DNA from: Treponema sp.
GTDB lineage: Bacteria; Spirochaetota; Spirochaetia; Treponematales; Breznakiellaceae
DNA: 13,886 nt
Direction of reading: 5' to 3'
NCBI GenBank assembly: GCA_031283505.1
Contig: JAITBO010000017.1
Coordinates: forward strand, 1 to 13,886
Shown here: in pieces, positions 7,710 through 13,600 of the stretch
Position numbering within the stretch: position 1 is the first letter of the stretch
Layout of the letters: each line of letters begins with the position of its first letter
Notes under the pieces: generated by a model
What the model was told of the DNA's origin: nothing
Seen by the model: the letters and a program-made list of their open reading frames with translations, nothing else
The model's database searches: none
Position numbers and translations under genes: made by a program

Positions 7710-8438
7710 CTACTGTTTTGTCCATGTACTACTATCAACCCACGTATACGTTCCAGCCTGCTTCCCGTTGTTGTTATAGACTGTACCAAAATTAGGGACA
7801 ATATTTAAAGCATAATTTTTGTTTGGCCCTATAGTAACGCGGGTCAGTGGACTGCCGGAAAACGCATCTTCCCCTATGCCGGTAACGTTGTTGGGAATGA
7901 CAATGCTGTCCAGTTGTTGGTTGACAGCAAACGCCTCATTCCCAATGCTGGTAACGCTGTTGCCAATGATAACAACGCTCAGATGGTTGTTTGCAAACGC
8001 CTCATTCCCAATAATGATAACGCTGTTGGGAATGATAACGGTTTCCAGTTGATTATCTTTAAACGCGCTTACCCCAATAGTGATAACGCTGTCGAGAAGG
8101 GTAACACTGGTCAATTTATTCTCCGCAAATGCGCCTTCCCCAATGGTGATAATGCCGGTGAGAATACTAACCCCGGTCAGTTGTTTGTCCCTAAACGCAT
8201 TCTTTCCAACGGCAGTAACTCTTATGCCGTCTATAGTTGACGGAAGCGTTACATTTTTAGGGCCATCGTCGTCATAGCCGATAATAGTTCTCGATGCGCT
8301 GTCAAATTCAAAATAATTGTTACTACCACCGCCTGAACCGTCTCCGCAGCCAGCCAAAAAAAACATGATTATCGCGGCAAAGGCGATACCGCAAAACCTG
8401 CGGCTTTGCGGCTCTAACCAGTTGATCATATTCTTCAT
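7710..8438 (-). CDS. BspA-type leucine-rich-repeat (LRR_5) lipoprotein
   Basis: Surface or periplasmic lipoprotein of 242 residues. The start at 8438 is chosen because AAGGAGG (plus-strand CCTCCTT 8444-8450) lies 5 bases upstream and the product begins with a clean lipoprotein signal ending FFLAGC (Cys31). A frame extending to 8531 exists but lacks these features. After a Gly/Ser-rich linker come about six 23-residue repeats of the pattern IGxxAFxxNxLxxVxIPxSVTxIGxxAF. The C-terminal cap is GTYTWVDSSTWTKQ, a form I recall from treponemal LRR proteins. BspA-like proteins often mediate binding to host or to other bacteria; that role here is inference. DNA is lower in GC than the flanking genes. 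Confidence 0.9.
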   Translation of the reverse strand: MKNMINWLEPQSRRFCGIAFAAIIMFFLAGCGDGSGGGSNNYFEFDSASRTIIGYDDDGPKNVTLPSTIDGIRVTAVGKNAFRDKQLTGVSILTGIITIGEGAFAENKLTSVTLLDSVITIGVSAFKDNQLETVIIPNSVIIIGNEAFANNHLSVVIIGNSVTSIGNEAFAVNQQLDSIVIPNNVTGIGEDAFSGSPLTRVTIGPNKNYALNIVPNFGTVYNNNGKQAGTYTWVDSSTWTKQ

Positions 8439-8473
8439 ACAGACCTCCTTGTAGATGTCAAGCGTGTTTTTTA

Positions 8474-8590
8474 GCTTAACATAAGTTCGACGCTCTGTAA
8501 AAAATTTTCCAAATGCGATACCGGAAACCAAAAATTGCCCTTTTTTATCGTTTTTTCCGGCTTTAAGAACCTCGTCGAACTCATGTTAGC
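8474..8590. repeat. Long imperfect inverted repeat upstream of the LRR lipoprotein gene
   Basis: GCTTAACATAAGTTCGACG (8474-8492) pairs with CGTCGAACTCATGTTAGC (8573-8590), with one mismatch and one single-base gap. An inner pair, CCGGAAA (8521-8527) and TTTCCGG (8554-8560), is nested inside. The element fills almost the whole gap between the two lipoprotein genes and lies in the untranslated leader of the LRR gene. It could be a structured leader, a terminator region or a small mobile element. Confidence 0.6.
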
Positions 8591-8604
8591 TTACTTTTTT
8601 TATG

Positions 8605-9972
8605 CTATTGAGACAACTGGGCTGCGGCCTTTCGGTTAGCGGCATTTCTGTCTTGCATACCCTTCAGCGTGGATTGCGCTATAGAATTGCCGGTTTCTTT
8701 GGAAAGAGTTTCCATCAGCCCGACAGCCGCCTCTGTACCCGCCGCCACCTCTGTCAGTACAGCCTGGTTGTATCCCGCCGCAAAATTTTTGTACTTGGCG
8801 TATATCTTACCATAGGCCGCTGCCGCATCCGGGTAATTTTTCGCCTTGACCAGCTTCTGCGCCTCGGCCATCTCTTTTTTGGCTTCCTTGTTATCCGGTT
8901 CCTTGACCAGGGTAAGGGAGATGGAACGTTGTGTTGGGATTATTTCGCTGGCAAATTCATTCAGCGGTTTATCGGTTGTTCTTGCCACAAGGTCGGCAGG
9001 GGCAGGCAGTTTGGATTGGTCTTCGTTAGAAGACTTGGCCGACGTTGCCGATTTTGTCCCCTCTCCTATAAGGGAACTATCCCGGGTGCGCACGACTTGA
9101 TAGTCAATATTCACCGTAACACTGCGGTCATAAATTATCACGTTCCGGTAGACAGTGTTTCCATCAGCGTCTGTTATAGTCTTCCCGTTACTATCCACTG
9201 CGGCACGCTTATCGGTATGAGTATCATCCTCTACCGAAGATGTAGTGTTCAAAAATATAACCGCATCCACTTCGCCTGGATAATCCTTCAGTCCGTCAAC
9301 TGGGAATGTGGCATCAATAACATTTATGGAACGTCCCGCACCCAGAATGCGAAGAATTTCGCCTGTATCCTCCAAGTCTGGCCGGTTAAACCCGTTACAT
9401 TCTCCAATAATAGTTATTGTTTGGCCTTTATCAACAGCGGCAAGCCTGCTTTCTTCAGAAGGAACAAAAAAAACATCCACCGAATCGCTACCCGCATCAA
9501 GACGCACAAAATAGCGTCCCTTGGAGCTTCCAATTTCTTTGACAATAGCTGTTATTTTAAGCGTCTTCCCCATATAAGAGGAATCGGCCCTGGCAGTGTT
9601 TCTTGTATACTCTCCAACCAACTCGGTTGAACTTACCTCTATCGCCTGTCCCTGATGGTTGGCCAATGCTTCCATCGCTTGCCGCTCTTTTTTCCATTGT
9701 TTCCACTCCAATAGTTCCGCCGTCGATGCCACGGTATATTTACCAGTTGCGGTGATCTTTTGAGAAACGGAGGCTACGATTTGGGTATCGTCCGAATCAA
9801 TCGCTACCCGATTGACCCCGCTCAAGTCCAGACGGGCCGGTTCGGTATAGGCTACCGGAACGGTCGTTTTACATCCGGCCAAAAGACTGATTACCACCCC
9901 AATGACAATAATCCCCATAAGCGAGGCCAAGCGGCCAAAGGCCGCCGGTCTCTTGTTCTTGTTCCGTTTCAT
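8605..9972 (-). CDS. Lipoprotein with CsgG-like N terminus, OB-fold and helical C terminus
   Basis: Envelope lipoprotein of 455 residues. The start at 9972 is preferred over an in-frame ATG at 9999 because AAAGGAG (plus-strand CTCCTTT 9978-9984) sits 5 bases upstream. The signal peptide ends in SLLAGC (Cys34). Residues about 48-100 (LDLSGVNRVAIDSDDTQI, then a charged helix) resemble the nucleotide-free alpha/beta fold of CsgG-like secretion lipoproteins. Residues about 118-200 (MGKTLKITAIVKEI...GRYFVRLD...DVFFVPSEESRL...KGQTITIIGECNGF) look like a tRNA_anti-like OB-fold. Residues about 230-350 give more beta strands (VTVNIDYQVVRT). Residues 365-435 are Ala-rich paired helices suggesting one or two TPRs. 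Function is unknown. The domain calls are by eye. Confidence 0.75.
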   Translation of the reverse strand: MKRNKNKRPAAFGRLASLMGIIVIGVVISLLAGCKTTVPVAYTEPARLDLSGVNRVAIDSDDTQIVASVSQKITATGKYTVASTAELLEWKQWKKERQAMEALANHQGQAIEVSSTELVGEYTRNTARADSSYMGKTLKITAIVKEIGSSKGRYFVRLDAGSDSVDVFFVPSEESRLAAVDKGQTITIIGECNGFNRPDLEDTGEILRILGAGRSINVIDATFPVDGLKDYPGEVDAVIFLNTTSSVEDDTHTDKRAAVDSNGKTITDADGNTVYRNVIIYDRSVTVNIDYQVVRTRDSSLIGEGTKSATSAKSSNEDQSKLPAPADLVARTTDKPLNEFASEIIPTQRSISLTLVKEPDNKEAKKEMAEAQKLVKAKNYPDAAAAYGKIYAKYKNFAAGYNQAVLTEVAAGTEAAVGLMETLSKETGNSIAQSTLKGMQDRNAANRKAAAQLSQ

Positions 9973-9977
9973 GGGAA

Positions 9978-10003
9978 CTCCTTTGTGTATGGTTTTCATA
10001 CAC
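9978..10003 (-). promoter_or_regulatory. Leader hairpin abutting the ribosome binding site of the OB-fold lipoprotein
   Basis: A perfect 7-bp hairpin with 5-base loop (plus-strand GTGTATG-GTTTT-CATACAC, 9985-10003) ends exactly where the AAAGGAG binding site (9978-9984) begins. Stacking or unfolding of this stem could influence translation. It also contains the alternative upstream ATG at 9999, which the stem would hide. Confidence 0.5.
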
Positions 10004-10032
10004 GGTTGGAGCTTACGCTCCGAAAAATACTC

Positions 10033-10083
10033 GCCTATACAGGCAAGTTTTCCCCTTCCGAGGATATCACCAGCCGGTTTAGC
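10033..10083 (+). other. Peptide-coding motif, copy A (AYTGKFSPSEDITSRFS)
   Basis: In plus frame 1 these 17 codons encode a peptide that matches copy B at 13621-13671 in 12 of 17 residues while only 27 of 51 bases agree. Ten of the 12 identical residues use different codons, including Ser written as TCC in one copy and AGC in the other. This is the signature of protein-level constraint. The frame runs on to a stop at 10201-10203, but no good start codon with a ribosome binding site is visible (a TTG lies at 10006). It is a fragment or small gene of unknown function. Confidence 0.5.
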
Positions 10084-10202
10084 CCCATACGAAACCGTCC
10101 GGCGGTTTTACCGGAAAATCGGCCCAGGAAGCGGAATTTCCTTACAGAAAACCGCCGGATTGGGCTTTATGCTCTCTATAGAGACTGTCCCAAAACTACT
10201 TA

Positions 10203-10321
10203 GAGTCTATCCATAATGTAGACACATTATGGACAGACCACCTTGAAACCCGCATTTTCGCAGCTTTTAGGCGAGAAAATACAAGGTCTGTCCGCAAAGA
10301 ACCGACTTTGTGGACAGACTC
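10203..10321. mobile_element. MITE-like element with TA flanks and paired hairpins
   Basis: GAGTCTATCC (10203-10212) and GGACAGACTC (10312-10321) are terminal inverted repeats with one mismatch. Both are bordered by the dinucleotide TA (10201-10202, 10322-10323), as expected for a mariner/IS630-type target duplication. Inside are two hairpins sharing the same end box. The first has arms 10205-10219 and 10224-10238 (14 of 15 pairs, loop AGAC); the second has arms 10286-10299 and 10306-10319 (13 pairs plus one G-U, loop AACCGA). There is no transposase gene inside. A related end, GAGACTGTCC after TA, lies at 10181-10190 and could be the remnant of another copy. Confidence 0.6.
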
Positions 10322-10377
10322 TAATTATTAGGCAATGCGGGCTATAGCAACAAACCGGCAAAACCGGTATACTATTT

Positions 10378-10446
10378 CCCCGTGGTTTTCCATGGGGATT
10401 GATCTTTTTTCGCGTTTCACGGTTTTCAGTTTTGAAAAAAAGATCA
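10378..10446 (+). terminator. Terminator-like hairpin plus second stem-loop in the phosphohexomutase leader
   Basis: CCCCGTGG-TTTT-CCATGGGG (10378-10397, one G-U pair) is followed by ATTGATC and a T6 run (10405-10410), close to an intrinsic terminator. The T run is also the left arm of an 11-bp stem, TGATCTTTTTT (10400-10410) with AAAAAAGATCA (10436-10446), which ends eight bases before the gene's Shine-Dalgarno. It may simply insulate the gene from upstream transcription, or act as an attenuator. The structure is seen; the role is inferred. Confidence 0.4.
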
Positions 10447-10467
10447 GCCTTTGAAGGAGTTTGCCCT

Positions 10468-12405
10468 ATGGCTTTGATACGGTACCCCGGTACGGAACTT
10501 GTCATCGGAGATCCGGTAAAAATACCCTTAAAAATCGACGATCCCGGTTTGAAGGAAGACCTGCTCGACCGGACTTTGAAGGACATGATCCTTTCGGCTT
10601 CGGGCTGGCGGGGGGTATTCGCGGCTTCTGGCGGCGAAGAAAGCCCGGCGCCGGAGATTTCTTCCGCCCATGCCGTCATTGCCGCCGCCGCCGCCAAAGT
10701 CTTCGCGGAGTACCTTAAAAAGACGACCAGCGGCGGCGCTCCGGCGGTAGTAATCGGCATGGACACCCGGCCAACGGGACCCGCCATAGCGGATGTCATG
10801 ACCCGCGTATTCCTCGGTGAGGGTTGCTCCGTGCAATATGCCTTTGTCACCGCCGCCCCGGAGATCATGGCCTTTGCCAGGGCCGGCGGCGTGGAGGCCG
10901 GTTTCCCGGTTTCGGCCTTTGTGTTCATTTCCGCCAGCCACAACCCCATAGGTTACAATGGTCTTAAATTCGGCCTTACCGACGGCGGCGTATTGCCGGG
11001 CCCGGAAACGGCGGCGCTCATCGACGCCTTCAAAACCTTTATGGCGGCTCCGGATCGTATAGACCGGGCAATAGCCCTGGTGAACCGGGCGGAAGCGGAG
11101 GCCCTGGGCCAGGTTTACCAGGACGCTCCCCGGATCAAAGCCACCACCGCCGCCGCCTACCTCCGCTTTACCCGGGAAGTGGTGTCCGGCGCGGCGGAAG
11201 GCGTCCGTCAAGAAGAACTCCTGACCGCCATAAAAGCCGGCCTTGTGGAGCGGCCTCTGGGTATTGCCGCAGACCTCAACGGTTCCGCCAGGACTGTTTC
11301 CATAGACCGGGACTTTCTCGAAAGCCTGGGAGTAAGTTACCGGGCCATCAACGACAGTCCCGGCGGCATAGCCCACCGCATCGTGCCCGAAGGGGAATCC
11401 CTGGAACCTTGCCGGAATTTTCTTGAGGAAGCACATCGGGAGGATCCCGCCTTTATCCTGGGTTATGTCCCCGATTGCGACGGCGACCGGGGCAACCTGG
11501 TCATCTGGGATGACGGCGCGGGCCAGGCCAGGGCTCTGGAAGCCCAGGAGGTTTTCGCTTTGGCCTGCGTGTCCGAGCTGGCCCATCTGGTCTGGGCCGG
11601 AGAACTCACCTTTGACCATTACGGGAACGTCCTGAAAAAAGCGGCTGTGGCGGTGAACGATCCCACGTCCATGCGGATAGACCGCATCGCCCACGCCTTC
11701 GATGTTCCGGTGTTTCGCGCGGAGGTGGGGGAAGCCAACGTGGTGAGCCTGGCCCGGAAACTCCGGGAGCGGGGCTACACCGTGCGTATCCTGGGAGAAG
11801 GTTCGGCGGGGGGCAACATCACCCACCCATCGGCGGTCCGGGACCCTATAGACACGGTGGCGGCTTTGATCAAACTTCTCGCCGTCAGGAGCGAAGGGGA
11901 CCGCAAGGGCTTCTTTGAACTCTGGTGCGACCTTTCGGATCAGGCCGAAGTCTACCGCCCGGATTTCACCCTTGCGGATGTCATCGCCACTCTCCCCGCC
12001 TTCGTCACCACCGGCTCCTATACTCCGGAGGCCCTTCTCAGGATCAAGACGGCGGATCACGCCCTCCTCAAGGACCGGTACCAGGAAGTGTTTCTGCGGG
12101 AATGGGAAGAACGAAAGGAATACCTTAAAAACCGGTACGGCATAACCGGCTGGATAGCCGCCGCCTACCAGGGAACCGAAGAAAAACTGGGGGTTCCCCG
12201 GTTTGGGGAAGCAGGACGGGGCGGCCTGCGTATCATATTCACCAACAAGGCGGACAACGAGACCGCCTGCATCTGGATGCGGGGTTCCGGTACGGAGCCG
12301 GTGTTCCGGGTCATGGCCGATGCGGAAGGATCGGACAAACGACTGGAACGAGATCTTATCGAATGGCAGCGCCGCATGGTTGCCGAAGCGGATGGAGGAC
12401 AGTAA
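10468..12405 (+). CDS. Phosphohexomutase (phosphoglucomutase/phosphomannomutase superfamily)
   Basis: Interconverts hexose 1- and 6-phosphates through a phosphoserine enzyme, feeding glycan synthesis or glucan breakdown. The 645 residues start at ATG 10468, with AAGGAG at 10454-10459. All four superfamily loops are present: the catalytic serine loop ISASHNP (Ser157), the metal loop DCDGDRG (D336, D338, D340), the sugar loop at 443-449 (GEGSAGG, not the usual GEESGG or GEMSGH) and the phosphate loop RGSGTEPVFRV (605-615). The family usually has about 450-580 residues, so this is a long member. The altered sugar loop means glucose versus mannose preference cannot be assigned. It is followed after 3 bases by the PUR-domain gene, so the two are probably co-transcribed. 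Confidence 0.93.
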   Translation: MALIRYPGTELVIGDPVKIPLKIDDPGLKEDLLDRTLKDMILSASGWRGVFAASGGEESPAPEISSAHAVIAAAAAKVFAEYLKKTTSGGAPAVVIGMDTRPTGPAIADVMTRVFLGEGCSVQYAFVTAAPEIMAFARAGGVEAGFPVSAFVFISASHNPIGYNGLKFGLTDGGVLPGPETAALIDAFKTFMAAPDRIDRAIALVNRAEAEALGQVYQDAPRIKATTAAAYLRFTREVVSGAAEGVRQEELLTAIKAGLVERPLGIAADLNGSARTVSIDRDFLESLGVSYRAINDSPGGIAHRIVPEGESLEPCRNFLEEAHREDPAFILGYVPDCDGDRGNLVIWDDGAGQARALEAQEVFALACVSELAHLVWAGELTFDHYGNVLKKAAVAVNDPTSMRIDRIAHAFDVPVFRAEVGEANVVSLARKLRERGYTVRILGEGSAGGNITHPSAVRDPIDTVAALIKLLAVRSEGDRKGFFELWCDLSDQAEVYRPDFTLADVIATLPAFVTTGSYTPEALLRIKTADHALLKDRYQEVFLREWEERKEYLKNRYGITGWIAAAYQGTEEKLGVPRFGEAGRGGLRIIFTNKADNETACIWMRGSGTEPVFRVMADAEGSDKRLERDLIEWQRRMVAEADGGQ

Positions 12406-12408
12406 ATC

Positions 12409-12942
12409 ATGGGTATACGGGGCGAATTATTTTCTACCAAGGTACTATTGCAAAACCGGGCCTACTTTTTTAACGTAAAGGAAAACCGCATGGGAGACCT
12501 TTACCTTAACATCGTGGAAAGCAAAAACCGGGATTCCGGCGGTTTCGACCGTCAATCGGTGGTCCTCTTCGCGGAGGACCTGACGGATTTTCTCAAAGGC
12601 TTTGACGAATCTCTGCGGGTTCTGGAAAAAGCGGAGCGGGAGAAGCGGCGGGGAAAAAGCAAGGCCGGCGGGGAACGCGAAAGCCGGGTCCGGGACAACG
12701 GGGAAGAAGAACGGGACAGAGAAAGACCGTTTGCCGCGAGGCCGGGGAAAACCGGCGGGGAATTCAAAAAAAGCTTCGCCGCAACATCCGGCTCTGGATG
12801 TCCCAAAGTAAGACTGAACACCCGGACAAAGGGCCCTTCCGGAGAGGGAAAGGGAAAATCCGGCCCCTACAACCGGGAAAGCGGGAGTCGTGAAAACCCG
12901 GCCAAACGGGTAGTGGTGAAGCGGGGCGGCAAACCGGAATAG
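12409..12942 (+). CDS. PUR-domain (PUR-alpha/DUF3276) nucleic-acid-binding protein, BpuR-like
   Basis: Probable single-stranded DNA/RNA-binding regulator. Residues 1-76 form a PUR repeat ([54 protein letters not shown]). This closely matches what I remember of Borrelia BpuR, which reads GERGEVYSEK...[21 protein letters not shown]. Bacterial PUR proteins are about 80-100 residues, but this one has a further 100-residue tail rich in Lys, Arg, Glu and Gly, likely disordered and able to bind nucleic acid. Within the tail, residues 122-140 ([18 protein letters not shown] area) are less charged and overlie a DNA hairpin (12784-12801). The start ATG is 3 bases after the mutase stop, with GGAGGA at 12394-12399, so translation is coupled. 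Confidence 0.88.
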   Translation: [177 protein letters not shown]

Positions 12943-12961
12943 CTCCGGCACGTCTGCCGCC
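12925..12961 (+). terminator. Nested hairpin spanning the stop codon of the PUR gene
   Basis: GGCGGCA (12925-12931) pairs with TGCCGCC (12955-12961), and CCGGA (12934-12938) pairs with TCCGG (12944-12948) inside. The stop codon lies in the inner loop. There is no T run after it, so it is at best a weak intrinsic terminator or an mRNA 3'-end stabiliser. Confidence 0.35.
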
Positions 12962-12994
12962 ACCTTGGACCGGTAATATTATATTCAAGAATTC

Positions 12995-13038
12995 GGGCGC
13001 ATCCTTGCCGCAAGTAGCAAGGACCGGGCTATCCGCTC
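12995..13038. repeat. Structured dispersed repeat, copy 2
   Basis: The same GGGCGCA and CCGGGCTATCCGCTC boxes as at 7535-7574 surround a 7-bp stem of different sequence (TCCTTGC, loop CGCAAGTA, GCAAGGA). Only the TCC/GGA stem base is shared. The bases that follow (TAATAGAAAATCC) do not match copy 1 closely, so the shared unit is about 40-45 bases. Confidence 0.75.
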
Positions 13039-13064
13039 TAATAGAAAATCCCCGCCACAAAGCG

Positions 13065-13081
13065 CTAAACTTGCCCCACAA
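13065..13081. repeat. 17-base direct repeat, copy 1
   Basis: CTAAACTTGCCCCACAA differs by one base from CTAAACTTGACCCACAA at 13721-13737. The two copies flank the RAYT relic and the inverted-repeat element between them. The surrounding stretch 12962-13184 otherwise shows no credible gene. Confidence 0.5.
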
Positions 13082-13184
13082 TTCAGATTCATCACTCGGT
13101 TTAGGGCGGATTCCTCCCTCGGAACGCTTTAGCTTGGGGCGGAAAAGGTGGTTGATAGGGGGATGCCAGGCGGTTTCCCGCCGT

Positions 13185-13598
13185 TTAGCCGGGTGCGGGG
13201 CTGGCGGATAGGGGGACAAGGAGCGGAAAACCGGGAGGACCTCCGTTGTTCACGTTAGAGGGTCTGACCCCTGAATTCAGAGCCGCAGCAGCCTCGCCGT
13301 TTCCTTCATTCCTAGACGGCTCCCCTTCCTCTATCCGCGACCAATACCTGTCCCCCCAGATATGCCCGATCCTCCCCGTCTCTCGGTTGTACCGCTGGGC
13401 GAATGTCTGCTTCAGCCACTTCATGATGGCGGGAAGCTCTAACCCGTCATCAGACTTGATATAAAACGTAAGCCAGTCATCCTGAAGGCGCAGGCAGCGA
13501 ACCTCGAAGACGCACCGCTGTTCCGTCTCATGGAACACCCGGTTGAAAAGCGCCCGGACTTCAGGCCGGCGGAACAGCGGTTCCCGGTTGTTGATTGG
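13185..13598 (-). pseudogene. REP-associated transposase (RAYT/Y1_Tnp-like) relic, 5' truncated, no HUH motif
   Basis: The minus-strand frame reads INNREPLFRRPEVRALFNRVF, then ALPAIMKWLKQTFAQRYN-type and GRIGHIWGDRYWSRI-type segments. These match the middle and C-terminal parts of RAYT proteins (typical: NNREPLF at the start of the core, KWLKQTFAxRYN, GHIWGDRYWSRIL). The N-terminal part is missing: an in-frame stop (TAA) lies about ten codons upstream, and homology ends where an inverted repeat begins (13601). Where RAYTs carry the catalytic NHxH histidine motif, this copy reads CLRLQDDWLTFYIK, with no HxH. After EGEPS the C terminus looks unrelated, ending at 13185. It cannot be an active HUH transposase as it stands. 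Confidence 0.7.
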
Positions 13599-13600
13599 AG

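Larger units (their letters stand above)
9973..10467. other. Divergent intergenic region rich in repeats
   Basis: These 495 bases separate the OB-fold lipoprotein (minus) from the phosphohexomutase (plus). In order they hold the lipoprotein leader hairpin (9985-10003), a hairpin GGAGC-TTAC-GCTCC (10006-10020 area), a peptide-like motif in plus frame 1 (10033-10083), CGG/CCG-rich hairpins to about 10165, a MITE-like element (10203-10321) and the stem-loops of the mutase leader (10378-10446). I see no confident full-length gene. A weak -10-like TATACT (10368-10373) lacks a matching -35 box. Confidence 0.6.

Noticed and set aside
7435..7808. Two short plus-strand open frames between the GH13 and LRR genes
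   Set aside because: They read through the promoter, operator and hairpin block and into the antisense of the LRR gene; no ribosome binding site and no family resemblance.
7850..8240. Tandem, nearly regular repeats of about 69 bases resembling a CRISPR or satellite array
   Set aside because: The period equals 23 codons and the repeats are the LRR_5 units of the lipoprotein on the minus strand; spacers are not unique and repeats are not palindromic.
8455..8460. TTGACA-like box on the minus strand just before the LRR gene
   Set aside because: It lies only about 17 bases before the start codon, overlapping the ribosome binding region, so it cannot serve as a -35 box for this gene.
8602..9630. 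342-codon open frame on the plus strand
   Set aside because: Antisense to the OB-fold lipoprotein; the sequence is Cys/Arg-rich and not protein-like.
10399..10467. Upstream extension of the phosphohexomutase frame
   Set aside because: The extension begins without ATG and overlaps the leader stem-loops; the ATG at 10468 has a well-placed AAGGAG and begins the family's N terminus.
10227..10949. 240-codon open frame on the minus strand running across the MITE-like element into the mutase
   Set aside because: Mostly a shadow of the mutase; the part outside it is MITE hairpin sequence.
10528..12060. 510-codon open frame on the minus strand
   Set aside because: It is the antisense shadow of the phosphohexomutase, whose plus-strand frame has all catalytic loops. 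The long open frame results from high GC content.
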